Shown: piece after piece, positions 45,882 to 57,155 of the stretch
Numbering within the stretch: position 1 is the first letter of the stretch
How the letters are laid out: the number at the start of each line of letters is the position of its first letter
NCBI GenBank assembly: GCA_011317545.1
Contig: WUJK01000010.1
Span: forward strand, 310,001-374,000
Source: Coniella vitis
Taxonomy: Eukaryota > Ascomycota > Sordariomycetes > Diaporthales > Schizoparmaceae
Length of the DNA stretch: 64,000 nt
Direction: 5' to 3'
Notes under the pieces: model-generated
Seen by the model: only the letters and a program-made list of their open reading frames with translations
Told to the model about the DNA's origin: nothing
The model's database searches: none
Translations under genes and position numbers: made by a program

Positions 45882-46959
45882 GATCACCGTTCACACACAT
45901 CCAGAAACGAGTGCGACAGTTTATCAGATCGACCAACCATCAAGCGACAAACGCCCCCCTTGGCCTTTTTGTCGCCCGGTGACACAGCCCCACGGCCGGC
46001 CTTGAAATAAGAGTCATGCCACGATGATGGATAAAAGTTGAGGGCGCTTCTGGCTGTCTTCAACATGCGACAGGATACGCACAGTATAACCTGTGGACTG
46101 CTATGAGGCCAACTACACAACAACAATTCGACGGCCGAGGAAACAATCACACTAGGTGCAAATAATGAGGGGCAACGGCCTTGGACGTGGTGCTGGAACA
46201 TATGGGGCCAACGCTTGATACTTGCCACCTGAGCCAGCCAAGCTACTCATGGCATTTCAATGGGATCATCAAGCAGAGCATGCTCGCAAGTGATGCCATC
46301 TTAATTGCACCCAAGAGAGACCACAATGACAAAAGATGTCTGTTTTTCCCATCCTGTGATGTTCATGTCAAGCTGCCCATATATTGTTTGCGCGTCCAAT
46401 GTATTCTCCATAAGCTCATTTTTAGCTGCCATGGCTCACCAATCTTTCAACGGGGTGGCACAGGCCTGTCAGGCTACCCGCTACCTACCAGGCCAGCCAG
46501 GGCGGTTGCCCGGCAGCCAAGCTAACTAACTACCTTTGCCGTAGGGTCTCATAAGCCATTCGAAGGACAGAAGGGCAAGGGCCACCGCGAGAACCCCACA
46601 TTACTTAAAGTGCTGCTGTGGGACACGGACCGCCACTTTGCCCCAATGACTGGTCGTTCCCGATCGGGCTGGGGGGACTCGGTACATAGTAGACAACTCC
46701 TGCCATCATCAACATCTGCCCTTTCTCACTCAAACCTCTCGCCTCGGTCTTGCCCAAGTTTCTCATCACGGCAATTTTCCTTCCTTCTTTGAGCATGTTG
46801 CCTGCTTTCCACCGCGCATGCCCAACACTGCCGCGCCGGCCTGATTGACTCGTCTCCAACCCGTTACTCGTTGCGCCCCAAATTGGCCCTCGGCCATCTC
46901 TTTTGTTTCAAGCGTTCTTTAATTCGTCTTCTTCGTAAGCCGCCTTGCTGCGTGCAAAC
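45882..46959. other. intergenic region, RSC-type gene to NYN gene
   Basis: 3' flank of the RSC-type gene and promoter of the NYN gene; no convincing frame. Pyrimidine-rich sequence precedes the start at 46960. Confidence 0.45.
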
Positions 46960-48606
46960 ATGGCCAGTTTATCAGCATGTTCCCACAACCCCGACCCGGT
47001 TGGCTGCCAAGAAGGCTTTCTCGACAAGTCTTGCTCGGCGGCGCCGGCTCCCAAGCTCGGCAACTTTGACCGTCTGTACAATCCGTTCCGCATCATGAGC
47101 GGCCACGACCCTGGCCCCGTAGATGACGTTCCTCGCCTCGGTAACATGAAGAGGCGATACACGAAGCACCCCACAGCCCACATCCGCGAGGTCCGTCAAC
47201 GAGTCGCCGCCAGAATCAAGCAAGTTGAGCGCAAAGGACTCGTCAATCATGACTCAAGCTCAGAGGACGATGCCGTGGCTGTTGGTGACGATATCTTCCC
47301 CCCAAATCACAGCTTGGCCTCGACGCCGGCCACCACCCCCGACGTCTCGCCCGTCAGCAGCAAGGACGATCACCACGATGTCAGCGACCTGGAAACTGGA
47401 CCTGGCAAGGCAGCACATGCTGGATATGAGCACAGAGTCAAAACGTCGCCGCTACCAGTCTCGCCGTTGACGCCCCTCGCGTCCAACCACGTGCTGCCAC
47501 CATGTACTGTCCGCGACGAACTGAACCACATCAGACAGACTGGCAACCGTGGCGAGATTCTGCCATTTTTTAGCGAGATGCAGAGGATAAAGCGCGCCCA
47601 TCTCTCAAAAATCGTAGACACTCGTCGTATTTCGTCAGCCGCCGACACAATCTTTCTGCCCTGGGACGCCCAGGGAGTGTACCGTCCGGGCCTCGGCCCA
47701 CTGGTCTCTCTCGACAGTTTGCTGCCAAATGGACAGCCACATCAGTTTGGTCCTGGCTTGGACTTTATTTCTCAAACGGCTATTGAGCCTCTCTACCGTC
47801 TCGACAGGATTACGCAACTCAAAATCATTCGGGTAATCCTCGACAAGACCTTTGATGAAGACGATTTGCTGCGCAAACATTCCTTCACTTCGACCAAGGC
47901 CACTCAGCCTGTCCACGTCTTTATTGATGCAAGCAATATTATTATTGGTTTCTGTGAGTCCAAGACCGTTTTTTTCAACCTCTTTTTTCCGGTTACTAAT
48001 TCTTTCACAGATGGTAGGATCAAGCAAGCTCGCTATATACCTATCGAGTCACGCATCCGCACACCATCTTTCTTTTTTGAGGGCTTTGCAACAGCCATTG
48101 AACGCGGCCGCCCTTGTGCCAAGCGTATCTTTGCGGGCTCGATGAAGGCTGGCTCCTCCACGCCAGACTATATGCGCGAAGCTGCCAGTCTGGGATACGA
48201 AATGAACATCCTCCAGCGTGTCAAGGGTTCCAAAAAAACACGGTCCCAGTATGACATGAACTTACCTGGCGTATACATTCCCGAGTCGCACGACAATACC
48301 CACCGCGAGCAGGCTGTCGATGAAATCTTGCAACTGAAAATGATGCATACCCTTATTGACACTAGCCAGCCGGGCACCATGGTCGTCGCGACTGGAGACG
48401 CCGCCGAGGCCGAATTTTCCGACGGTTTCCACAAGTGTGTCCTCCGAGCGCTTCAGCATGGTTGGCTTGTGGAGGTTGTGGGCTTCCGCGAAAACATGTC
48501 TAGTGCTTGGTTTGCCGCCGATTTTCAGAAGCACTGGGCGCTACAGTTTCGCGTCTTTACTCTCGACTGCATGGTCGAAGAGCTGTTGACTCCTTACTAT
48601 TCCTGA
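46960..48606 (+). CDS. NYN-domain (PIN-like) putative ribonuclease
   Basis: Protein of 529 residues with a C-terminal NYN domain, a PIN-like nuclease fold found in RNA-processing proteins; the specific substrate is unknown. Exons are 46960-47953 and 48011-48606; the 57-bp intron joins IIIGFY to GRIKQAR. The start is the first ATG (MASLSACSHNPD); the upstream extension has only non-ATG codons. The N-terminal half is partly disordered with an acidic Ser patch (SSSEDDAV). The NYN fold begins with VHVFIDASNIIIGF (about 318, first acidic residue), and a later motif VVATGDAAEAEFSDGF matches the second acidic/Ser cluster typical of the fold, followed by a C-terminal segment ending TPYYS. The intron is a multiple of three and lacks stops, so retention would only add 19 residues. 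Confidence 0.82.
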   Translation: MASLSACSHNPDPVGCQEGFLDKSCSAAPAPKLGNFDRLYNPFRIMSGHDPGPVDDVPRLGNMKRRYTKHPTAHIREVRQRVAARIKQVERKGLVNHDSSSEDDAVAVGDDIFPPNHSLASTPATTPDVSPVSSKDDHHDVSDLETGPGKAAHAGYEHRVKTSPLPVSPLTPLASNHVLPPCTVRDELNHIRQTGNRGEILPFFSEMQRIKRAHLSKIVDTRRISSAADTIFLPWDAQGVYRPGLGPLVSLDSLLPNGQPHQFGPGLDFISQTAIEPLYRLDRITQLKIIRVILDKTFDEDDLLRKHSFTSTKATQPVHVFIDASNIIIGFCESKTVFFNLFFPVTNSFTDGRIKQARYIPIESRIRTPSFFFEGFATAIERGRPCAKRIFAGSMKAGSSTPDYMREAASLGYEMNILQRVKGSKKTRSQYDMNLPGVYIPESHDNTHREQAVDEILQLKMMHTLIDTSQPGTMVVATGDAAEAEFSDGFHKCVLRALQHGWLVEVVGFRENMSSAWFAADFQKHWALQFRVFTLDCMVEELLTPYYS

Positions 48607-50293
48607 AAATGGATAGTCTTTGTTTGCAGAGTTGGCCCTATGAATTTCGACGCAACTTTCGCCACAACTTTCGTCTGCGGGTCACACTTGTCGCCATTCC
48701 GCAGCCGTTAACTTGCGACGATTTTCTTCATCTACCGAGAATTTCTTCTCATCCCTTTTTTTTCCGTTTTAGCAAGGCGTCTCAGCATCTTACTCTTGGT
48801 TTACTTGAATTTCTCTGCATATTAACACAGCGATACCCGCATATTGACATTGGCGTCTTGGAGTGTACAGGACCTCTGGAAATATATCACGACTGGTTAC
48901 GGGGTAGTACATTGAAAAGAAGCGGTGTTTTACACACGGGGACTATGTGATTTCGGGCGGTGATTGTTCAAAGAAGTGTTCTCATTGAATACGGATGAGC
49001 ATGCTGTTTGGATGAAATGGCGCCCCTGGGCATACCTAGAAAGAAGGGCTATCTTAAAAGGGTATTCTTTCACTAATGCAGAGGACTTTTGTTAACACCT
49101 GTGTATGGACGTGTTGGGCTGCTTTTATCACTGGGAATATGCATGTCAAGGTTAGATGGTCTTGTGTTTTGCCACTTTTCCTTGTGTTTATATGGGTTGT
49201 CTCAGCAACGGCAAGTGCCAATGTCGGAGCTTCATCACGGGCGCCAGGTCTTGTTTGTTCAGATTTGGGTGAGTGCATCAACGATCAATATGCTTGTTAT
49301 TGGTCGATTACCAGTCTTGCGTGGAAAGGGAGGGCGTGGCCTGTTGGGCTTTTGACATGGTATTGGTTTATCCATGACTTGCATTTGTAGTTTTTGTTCG
49401 TTGTTTGTATATGGTCTCTCTGGTACAAAGAGGTCTTTGTATTCTCTTGACCACAGGTCAAAATATGGAAAGAGCGTTTGTTCTTGATGAGATCTTCTCC
49501 CCTGTTTTCAATGTCGGAATATTGGACAAGTGCAAGAGGATTACCAGCAGAATTCAACAGTGACGACCATGATGCAATCTTTGTTCTGAGATACTGGTTA
49601 GTAGTTAATTTGAGCCGAGTGTAGCTCTCGACAATCACTCTGGATGCGATAAATTGATATGATTCAACAGCTGTTAACAAGCGGAAGCAAAGCAGAATGA
49701 AATTAGACAGACATGGGTAGACCGTCGACGGCGAATAGATGGATGTGAAAAGGTTCATTCCAAGGTTGCTATTCTATCTTCTAATTATCCCACCCGTCAC
49801 CCACCACCACCCTCAAGGAAGGTAACTTGAACGTCTCAAGGACAACATCGTGTACATACAGTACAGGCCATATAGGCAAACCCTCCATTACCCCCACCAC
49901 CATCACATGTAAACAACAATAATTAAATAGCATTCCCAGCTCCCATCTCCCAACCCCATCTTTACAACTATCTTGATCGATTTTTCTCTTTCTTTTATGC
50001 GTCCGGCGCCCGCGTGATTAATGGTGAAAACCAAGGCTTCTTTAGAAGAAAAGAAAAGGTGGCCCTATCACCCCCCTCTCTCTCTCTCTCTGACTTCCGC
50101 CATGGTATGTCTATAGGTGTACGTAATAGCGTACAACAGTCAAAGGTATCAAAGTCTTCTTGTCCTCATTCGTCTTACTCGACAGAGTAAGAGGAGGAAA
50201 CAAAAGGTAACGGAAAACTGTTTGGGTAACAAGCCACCGATGGGAGGACCGCCCCGTGATGGGTGTCGGCTGGTCGCATTCTTGTTGGGCAGT
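48607..50293. other. intergenic region between convergent NYN and noxB genes
   Basis: Non-coding 1.7 kb with AT-rich sequence and a CT repeat near 50077-50092. No supported gene. Confidence 0.5.
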
Positions 50294-52178
50294 CTAGAAG
50301 TTTTCCTTGCCCCAGACGAAGTTGAAACTTGGGAATGTGTTAGCAACCTTACTAAGCGAGTACTGAGAGATTGGGGTCGTGAGGTAGAAAAAGAAGGCAA
50401 GGGGGGCCATAAACTTACCCAGGCTCACTATACTTGTTACAGTAAATATGCAGCGCACTGCCCAATCCCTTTGGCCCACAAAAGAAGACACCCGCCTCAG
50501 CCGGCGCATGCAGCTTGCGGATACCACGGAAGATCATGTCCCAGTTGGGTCTGCCAAAGTTGGTCGGCGCGCGTAGACCCGTAATGGCGTCCTTGTCGGC
50601 GTTGGCGTCGTTAATCATGATGTTGGTTGCGTCGTCGACCTTGATGCGCGCCGTCAAATACGTGTGGATTTCGATGCGCTGGGACACGTCCTGCGCCTCA
50701 ATGGCCAGAAGCAGCGAGCGGAACCACTCAAAGGAGCCAAAGTCACGGCAGACCCAGAAGAAGTAGACCTTTGCGAGGCGCGTCTTGCTCTGTGGGTAGT
50801 TCATGCGGTACCAGATGGACTTGAGGATAGAGGCAAAGGGCGTGACACCAATACCTGCGCCGACAAGCACAGAGATTTCATACTTGAAGACGTCCTCGGA
50901 GGCGGAGCCAAAGGGACCGTCGACGTACACGCGGGGAAGCACGCGGCGCAGCGCAGGGTCAACATCTGCATTATCGCTGTTGACACCGACAACGTTGGAG
51001 CCCTTGTCCTTCTTGTCCCATTCACAGCCAAGCGCCTTGGAAACGCCGCGGGTAAAGTCTCCGACAACACGCATGTGAATAGAAATGTAGTCCTCCTCGG
51101 GGGCGCTCGTCAGAGTAAACGGGTGGTATTGCCAGATGGACACCTCGGGGCAACTGAAGAAAATGTACTGGCCGGCACGCGTCTTTGTGTTCTCCTTTTT
51201 GATTTGAATCTCACACACCATGCTTGGGTGCTGAATGACCTTGGAGACATATGTCTTGTGACGGCCGCGCATCTCACGCGCAACACGTTCGGCCAGGTAG
51301 ACGAAGCCGCCGTACATCCAGTACTGCCAAAAGACACCAATAGCCTGCGTGCCAATCGAAATGCAAAAGGGCGCTACGTCAGGCTGGATCATGCAAAAGG
51401 CACCGTGAACGGACCAGAACATGAAGAAGACGATAAACATGTGGTGCGTGTACCAGAAGCGCTCGTAGTTGGCGCGACGCGGCTTCTCGACCGACGTCAG
51501 GACCATGGATGTCAGGGCGATAAGCATAAAGTAGCCCGACCAACCAGGGCCCGAGGTCAGGTTAGCGAGGATGAAACCGTAGATACCGAGGTTGTTCTTG
51601 GCCGAGATTTGCGCGAGATTGTTCCAGTGGGCAATCGTGTGCACCCAGCTGAAGAAAAAGATGGACCAGGCAACGGTAATGTGGAAGGTGATGTTCTTGT
51701 CGAATTGGATGATGCCATTGAGCGGCGTCTGACGGGCCAGCGAGATAAAGGTGCGGCAGACGGGGAAGAGGACCATGGCGACGTCAAAGTGGATGACGAG
51801 TGCAGCTGCGCGAGCAATCATGTACGTGGGCCCAAAGATGTCGCGGGCGTTTTGCAAATTGTCCTTGACGGCATAATTGACAAAACCAAAGGCAAAGACC
51901 ATGGCGTGTAGTACAGCAAAGACAAACACGAACCTGCCACTTGAATCAGCAAACGGACGCGCGACGGGATCGTTGTTTGACGAGACCTACATTCTTCGGT
52001 AGCCCTCGTTAACCATCCATCTATCAAATCGCTCTCTTGTCGTTAATTCTTTTTGCCTCTCCTGGGTCATGGATCCCGACAACAACATTCTGGTCAAAGG
52101 CGTCCATCTCGACCGCTCAGATCGCTTCTCGTCCCCGCCCGAGAATCGGGGGTCTTTGTATTGGTAGTAGCTGCTCAT
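50294..52178 (-). CDS. noxB: superoxide-generating NADPH oxidase NoxB (Nox2-type)
   Basis: Membrane flavocytochrome transferring electrons from NADPH through FAD and two hemes to oxygen; fungal NoxB is needed for polarised growth, ascospore germination or penetration structures. Exons are 52178-51991, 51933-50419 and 50327-50294 (only 34 nt), giving 578 residues. The N-terminal tail WTPLTRMLL and RERFDRWMVNEGYRR marks the B subtype rather than NoxA. Seen in order: six membrane helices with heme-ligand contexts HTIAHW and YTHHMF, FAD motif HPFTLTSAPEED, pyridine-nucleotide motifs YVDGPFGSASEDV and VLVGAGIGVTPFAS, and VFFCGPKGLG near the end. The last exon supplies the family's C-terminal FNFVWGKENF; omitting it gives a protein ending SEPG with the tail missing. 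Activity would need the NoxR/Rac regulators, not in this window. Confidence 0.94.
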
Positions 52179-55100
52179 TGTGCTTGTTCGTCCTGGATGG
52201 TTCTTTTTTGGAGTCGCCAAAAACAAACTGCCTCGAGCTCTTCTAGCACTTTGTGAAAAGAGTCCAGAAAAATCTCAGTTGCCTTCAAGACCTGCCAAGT
52301 CCTGGTCGTCCTTGTCCAAGCCCTTGGCCAAACACGTCTGTCGTAGAATCCACTTGGGTCGATGGCCGGCAACGTTGGAAGAATGGTATTTCAGAGCCTG
52401 CTGAATTTGTGGTTAAGTACAGGATATAGTCACACTGGAAATATAAAATTGAGAGAAGAGAATATATGAACGAGGCCCTCTAAACCTGAATGTGAACCCG
52501 AGTTTACTGCGTCGCCCACGATGGAAGCGACAAGACCAGCAAACAGCACGAAGCACAGGTGACTCTAATCGCAGAGGAGGGGAAATTAGGTGACTAGACA
52601 AGAAACAAAGGGAGAAGATGGGCGAGTTGGCGGGAGACGAGTGAGTTAAGAGGGATGCCAAGGCGTCTCAACCGGCGCCGGTGGACAGTGTGGCAGCTTG
52701 TCGAAAGCGGATGGGGTCCCAGCAGCAAGTGTTGACCGAGCGAGAGCGTCAGGTGTAACAGCAAGAAACGACAGAGGTGGAGCCGAGCCAAAGGAGCAGC
52801 AGCGTGCCGGACAAGACAAGACGGCCGACCCGTACGGCACTTTGTTTGACGACGCGCGTGTGTTGGGTGTGTCGAGCAGACAACATGGAAGAGGCAAAAA
52901 ACAAAAAAGACTGGACGAAGCAGAAACACAGCAGCCAAGACGAGGCAGCGTTCAAGATGGGCCCAGTATCAGGAGCTTGGCAGCTGTCTGGAAGCCCTGT
53001 AGTGGCTTGCACAGGGCTCCATGATGGTGGGCATGGGGGCCAGCGCAAGGCTGGGGGGGCAGGCCTCACGGGCCCATCTGCAGAGCTATATCAACTTGAT
53101 TATAGCGTGGGGAGGGCCGTGAAAACGATCCGACTGGCGTGGGAGAGAAGAGAGAATCCACCATTATAAGAGGCTTAAATTTAACCTCGCCTAGCCAAGA
53201 GTCGCTTGCCTAGAGTTGCATGTAGCCAAGCACTTCTGACCCCTTGAACTAGAGAGCAGGCTGGATGATGACAGCCAGCAGCTTCTTGCCACGCGACTCG
53301 TCCGCTGGTGTCGAGTTCAAGCAGTACAGATCTGCGTCTGCGATCGAGTGAATGGCTTCAGAGAGCCGGTCAAGGGCAGCCACGCTGCAGCACGCCCACA
53401 TTGCACCGCCACGACCCGTAGGAAGCCGTAGGAGCCGATGCTGACGCTGACGATGACGATGCCTGGTGGGTTTTCGATGTAAAGCTCGGGATTGTCGTGG
53501 CATCACTTAACCTTACCGGGGGACGCTTTCAAGACGCTGTTGTCAAGCCTGGGGCAGCAGGACGCCTTCCATGTTGGCGCTTGTTTCTCGCCTTATCCAA
53601 TGCAATTTCTTGTAGCATGTACTGTGTGAGATCGAGTTGGCGCGCGCAAAAGGCAGAATTCGGGCGCCTCGGCAGATGCAGGAAGGCTTAACTAGAGCGC
53701 AACAGGATGTGTGAAAGAAGAAGGTTCGTCAGCATGGCCAGAAGGTAGTAGTGGGCACGGCGCAGGTACAGCGGCAGGGGCAGGGGCAGGGGCAGGGGCA
53801 GGGGCACGAGTTTGACGAACGCAGGGGCTACTTGTCAGGGAATATGCTAGTAGAACAGCCTCTGATTGGGCGAGTACAGGGGCCACGGCTGCTATAAAAA
53901 CCCCTACGGATCGCAAAATCCCTATCTGACGGCCAGTGTCGCAGGCCGTTTCGCCAGGGGTCCGCTCTGACATTGTGACACACGGCTCCATCCTACGATT
54001 CGTACTCACCATTGCCCTCTTGCCGTGATGCCAGCCTTGGGACTCTCTCTTTTTTCTTTGATCATCTTCATCACATGGAGCTATACACCATCCTCAATGC
54101 TGGCCTGGGGACGGTTATGCAATCCTTTGGCAAATCATTGCGGCCGCAAGTGGATTTTGTGATTGGCGGACTGCACATATCGTTTGGCATCTGTATAGAT
54201 GCACCATGTCGATTACATCCAGCAGCAACACTGTTACGGGAAACCCAAAGCGAGAACAAAAGCGGCACTCTAAGCTCAGCCTGTTTGTCATTTCAGCTCA
54301 ACTCGTGTATTATATACCGTGTGCGAAGATATACGGTCGTCGTAATAGTGGACACCGCATTCCTAGCAGCCATCCACTTCAGGCGTGAAGCGTGTGGCCT
54401 CAGTTTGGAGATGGACTCCTCGAAACAATCCATCATGCGTGTGCATGCATTGAGACGGTCGGGCGTGCTGGTGTTGTACGCATGCCATGCCTGAATATCA
54501 AGAACCAGAGAAACAAAGTCCATTTCCGCACCGCTGGCGAGTCTTTGTTCCTCCATTGGGTCATCCTTTTTCTTTTATTCCGACACGGGTTGGTGCCGTT
54601 TCTCTTCTCTTCTTTTCCGTCGTTGTCGCGTCAAGATGCTCCTCCAGGTAAGACTTGGAGTCATGGCCCGGAAGCAGTCGTCCCAAAGTTCAACGGCGGC
54701 CGTTCACGAAATGAATCGTACATTGCATTGCAAGTGCTTAATGATTCCTTGGCGGTACGCCGTTCTGGAACAATCGTCCCAAGAGGCATTGGTAAGCGCA
54801 AGCTTTACCATAAGCAATGCACAGAGTCTCTTGGCCAGGCATGCCACCATGGCTCTTGCGCATCTTCTTTCGGTATCCTACCCGGATTAGGTATTGCTGT
54901 GTGGTGCCAAGTCCTACCGTGAATTGCCTGATATGGTGGACCGCAGCCGCTCGACCGTTTCAAAGAGGACGTGCCACAGTAGATTATAAAGATTGCTGGC
55001 TAAAGGTTACTGGATTGGTGGCGACTGGTTGTCTTCTGATGGTTGGTGAAAAACTCTTTGTCTAATTGTTATATTCTACAATGATCTTGTCAGTATATAT

Positions 55101-55310
55101 CATTTGTGGTTTTGGACATTGATTTTGAGACAATGACTTGGCTCCCTCGTTACCGATTATTATACCTCACGCCAAATGATACACATTGACCCTTCTTCAC
55201 AGCCTCTTTTGATCAGGGGCCATGCGGTACAGCAAGTAGTGGTCTGTGCAGTGCTTGAGATTACCTATATAGGCAATATCATAGTCAAGCATGTTCACAT
55301 TTAATAGGCT
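52179..55310. other. 3.1-kb region with no supported gene
   Basis: Contains the noxB promoter at its left end. Short frames (for example - strand 53249-53506 and 54293-54556) have protein-like composition but no motif I can name and no supported splicing partners. A hexanucleotide repeat is listed separately. Confidence 0.45.
53777..53806 (+). repeat. (GGGGCA)5 hexanucleotide repeat, potential G-quadruplex
   Basis: Five GGGG tracts separated by CA, a spacing compatible with G-quadruplex folding on the + strand. Confidence 0.9.
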
Positions 55311-55368
55311 AGCCTCTACTCTTAGAATAAAAGCCCGGCCTCTACTATCCTAGAATAATAGCCACCGC
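55311..55368 (+). repeat. two direct copies of a degenerate ~26-bp motif
   Basis: GCCTCTACTCTTAGAATAAA (55311 onward) is repeated as GCCTCTACTATCCTAGAATA (55339 onward). A weaker copy follows near 55409. Reverse-complement copies occur at 56305-56343 and about 56452-56484. Confidence 0.7.
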
Positions 55369-55445
55369 CCCAACCCACTTCCGGTTATATCGGGGGATAC
55401 TCATTCAGTCTGCTATCCTAAGTATTAATCTGCCCTAAAGCAAAC

Positions 55446-55507
55446 AGGTTGCCACCAACAAAACCCAGATCCCGCTATTGGAGGTCGCGTTGTTTTGTTG
55501 GCAACCT
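55446..55507 (-). mobile_element. miniature inverted-repeat element, copy 2 (62 bp)
   Basis: In - orientation it begins AGGTTGCCAACAAAAC and contains CTCCAATAGCGGGATCTG, like copy 1 at 35646-35722. Ends are inverted (AGGTTGCC and GGCAACCT). It is shorter in the middle than copy 1 and has a small insertion in one arm. Confidence 0.75.
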
Positions 55508-57155
55508 GGTATACTAGTGCTTCGCATCCAAGGCGGCGAGCAACAAAAGATTGCACTGCCTTGCCCACGAACAAATACCGATGCGATATAACTTGACAAA
55601 CTTGTGAGAAGCCCAGAACCCCTCTATCGAAAATGTGGGAGAATGTTAACACTGGGAAGGTGGGATTGCTTGGGCTCGCAATCATGGCCGCAGACTAAGG
55701 TGACTGCTTCTGCTTTTCAGGAGAGAATAGAGGTTAGCGCTGCTAGTGCACTGGTGGGTGTGATACTGTTATAGGTTAATCAAACTCGTAGCAAGACTCG
55801 GTTGCAACAGAGCAGGAAGAAGGACTACATCACCAGTGGATGTGCGGTGACAAGAAGGTGAAAGGGTTGGCTTAAACAGCTTTGCTTGAACGGGCGCACT
55901 CGACTCCAAACTAACAATGAGTCACTGGGATGAGGGAATCATTATCATCAACATGGGAATGTGGGCTTCCCAACGAGATTATCACTGTCATTGCCTTGGT
56001 AACACACCCTTTGTGCACTCAGTCACTTGTAACTTGAGATAACACGGTTACGAATATTTGATCCAAATCATTCATGTTATTTCCGTGGCTCATCTGGGCG
56101 AGTACAGACTGACAGTAAGAGTATCTTGTTAAATGTGATCATGGTAGTATGTCATCAGCAAATCCATGTATTCCCAAACCTACTGCAAGTCGCTTTGCAA
56201 AAGTTGGTTTTCATAAAAGACAAGTGAGGGTGTACCCAAACATTTGATAAAGGCGACAAGGTATTCTGGCAGTTCTGGCCACTAATACTACTTGTGTCTT
56301 ACCCGGCCGTGGCTGTTATTCTAGGATAGTAAAGGGCTCGGCCGATGAGCCTTGGTGACGGGCTGGTGTTATAAAAAGGGCCTACATGACTTCCAATCGG
56401 AAGGTGCTCTTTTCTTTACAACAGGCTGGTGTCTGAGGATATACAACTTCCAGGCCATTCTAGGATAAGCGTTCCCGGGCTCGGTGTGAGTAAGCCATTT
56501 GGCCACAGCCACCCAAGCAACGGATATACCTATTGCGCCACAACCCCTGAAACAGTCTTCTGAACAAACATGCTCTTTTCTCGTTCTGATAGGAACCCTT
56601 ATATGGTCTTGCTATAGCCACTCGGCTTTGACAGGGCTCGAGGGGCGGTTTTCCTCCTTTCCTTTGGCCCTGCTTGACTTGGCTCATTTGCCCACTACAC
56701 TCCACGGAAGCTGCGTATTGGACCTCTTGGATAATTGAGCTAAAAGACACGTAATCTTCTGAACGGATTCTCGTCCCCTTACTAGGCACGTCGCACGGCA
56801 AAACGATGGCCTGACAACCTTACTCTAGAATAACGGTCTGCCGCCCCTCATTTCATGTCACGAATCGACTCTTCTGACTAAATTTGGGAGTAGGAAACAA
56901 GTCTATTCTGAAGAGGGTTCACCTGATTTCCGCCTAGGATCTTGACTACGTCGTTCACAAGAGTACTCATGAAATCCTCTAGCAACCAGCCATCTTACCC
57001 GCCCATACTTGTACAGCAGTGCGGTTGCCACCAGACAAAAGGCATGACCACGGTCCGCTTCTTCATTTCTCCAGTGCTCATGTCAAACAGTCAGGTGCCA
57101 AGAGTGTACCCATTGTTATTCTCCTTTGCTCATCCCCGCCGGCGACAAGCATGCC
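55508..57155. other. repeat-rich region, no gene called
   Basis: 55669-55710 and 55879-55912 match sequences around 36434-36630. 56305-56484 carries reverse copies of the 55.3-kb motif. No frame with recognisable product. Confidence 0.45.
56305..56343 (-). repeat. inverted copy of the 55.3-kb motif
   Basis: GGCTGTTATTCTAGGATAGT here is the reverse complement, with few mismatches, of 55341-55363. Together the two arms bracket about 0.95 kb that includes miniature element copy 2. Confidence 0.65.

Noticed and set aside
50664..51911. 415-codon open frame opposite noxB
   Set aside because: It is an antisense shadow of the strongly conserved noxB coding exon.
54293..54556. 87-codon frame on the - strand with protein-like composition
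   Set aside because: No family recognised and no splicing partners; single short frames of this size are expected by chance in 64 kb.
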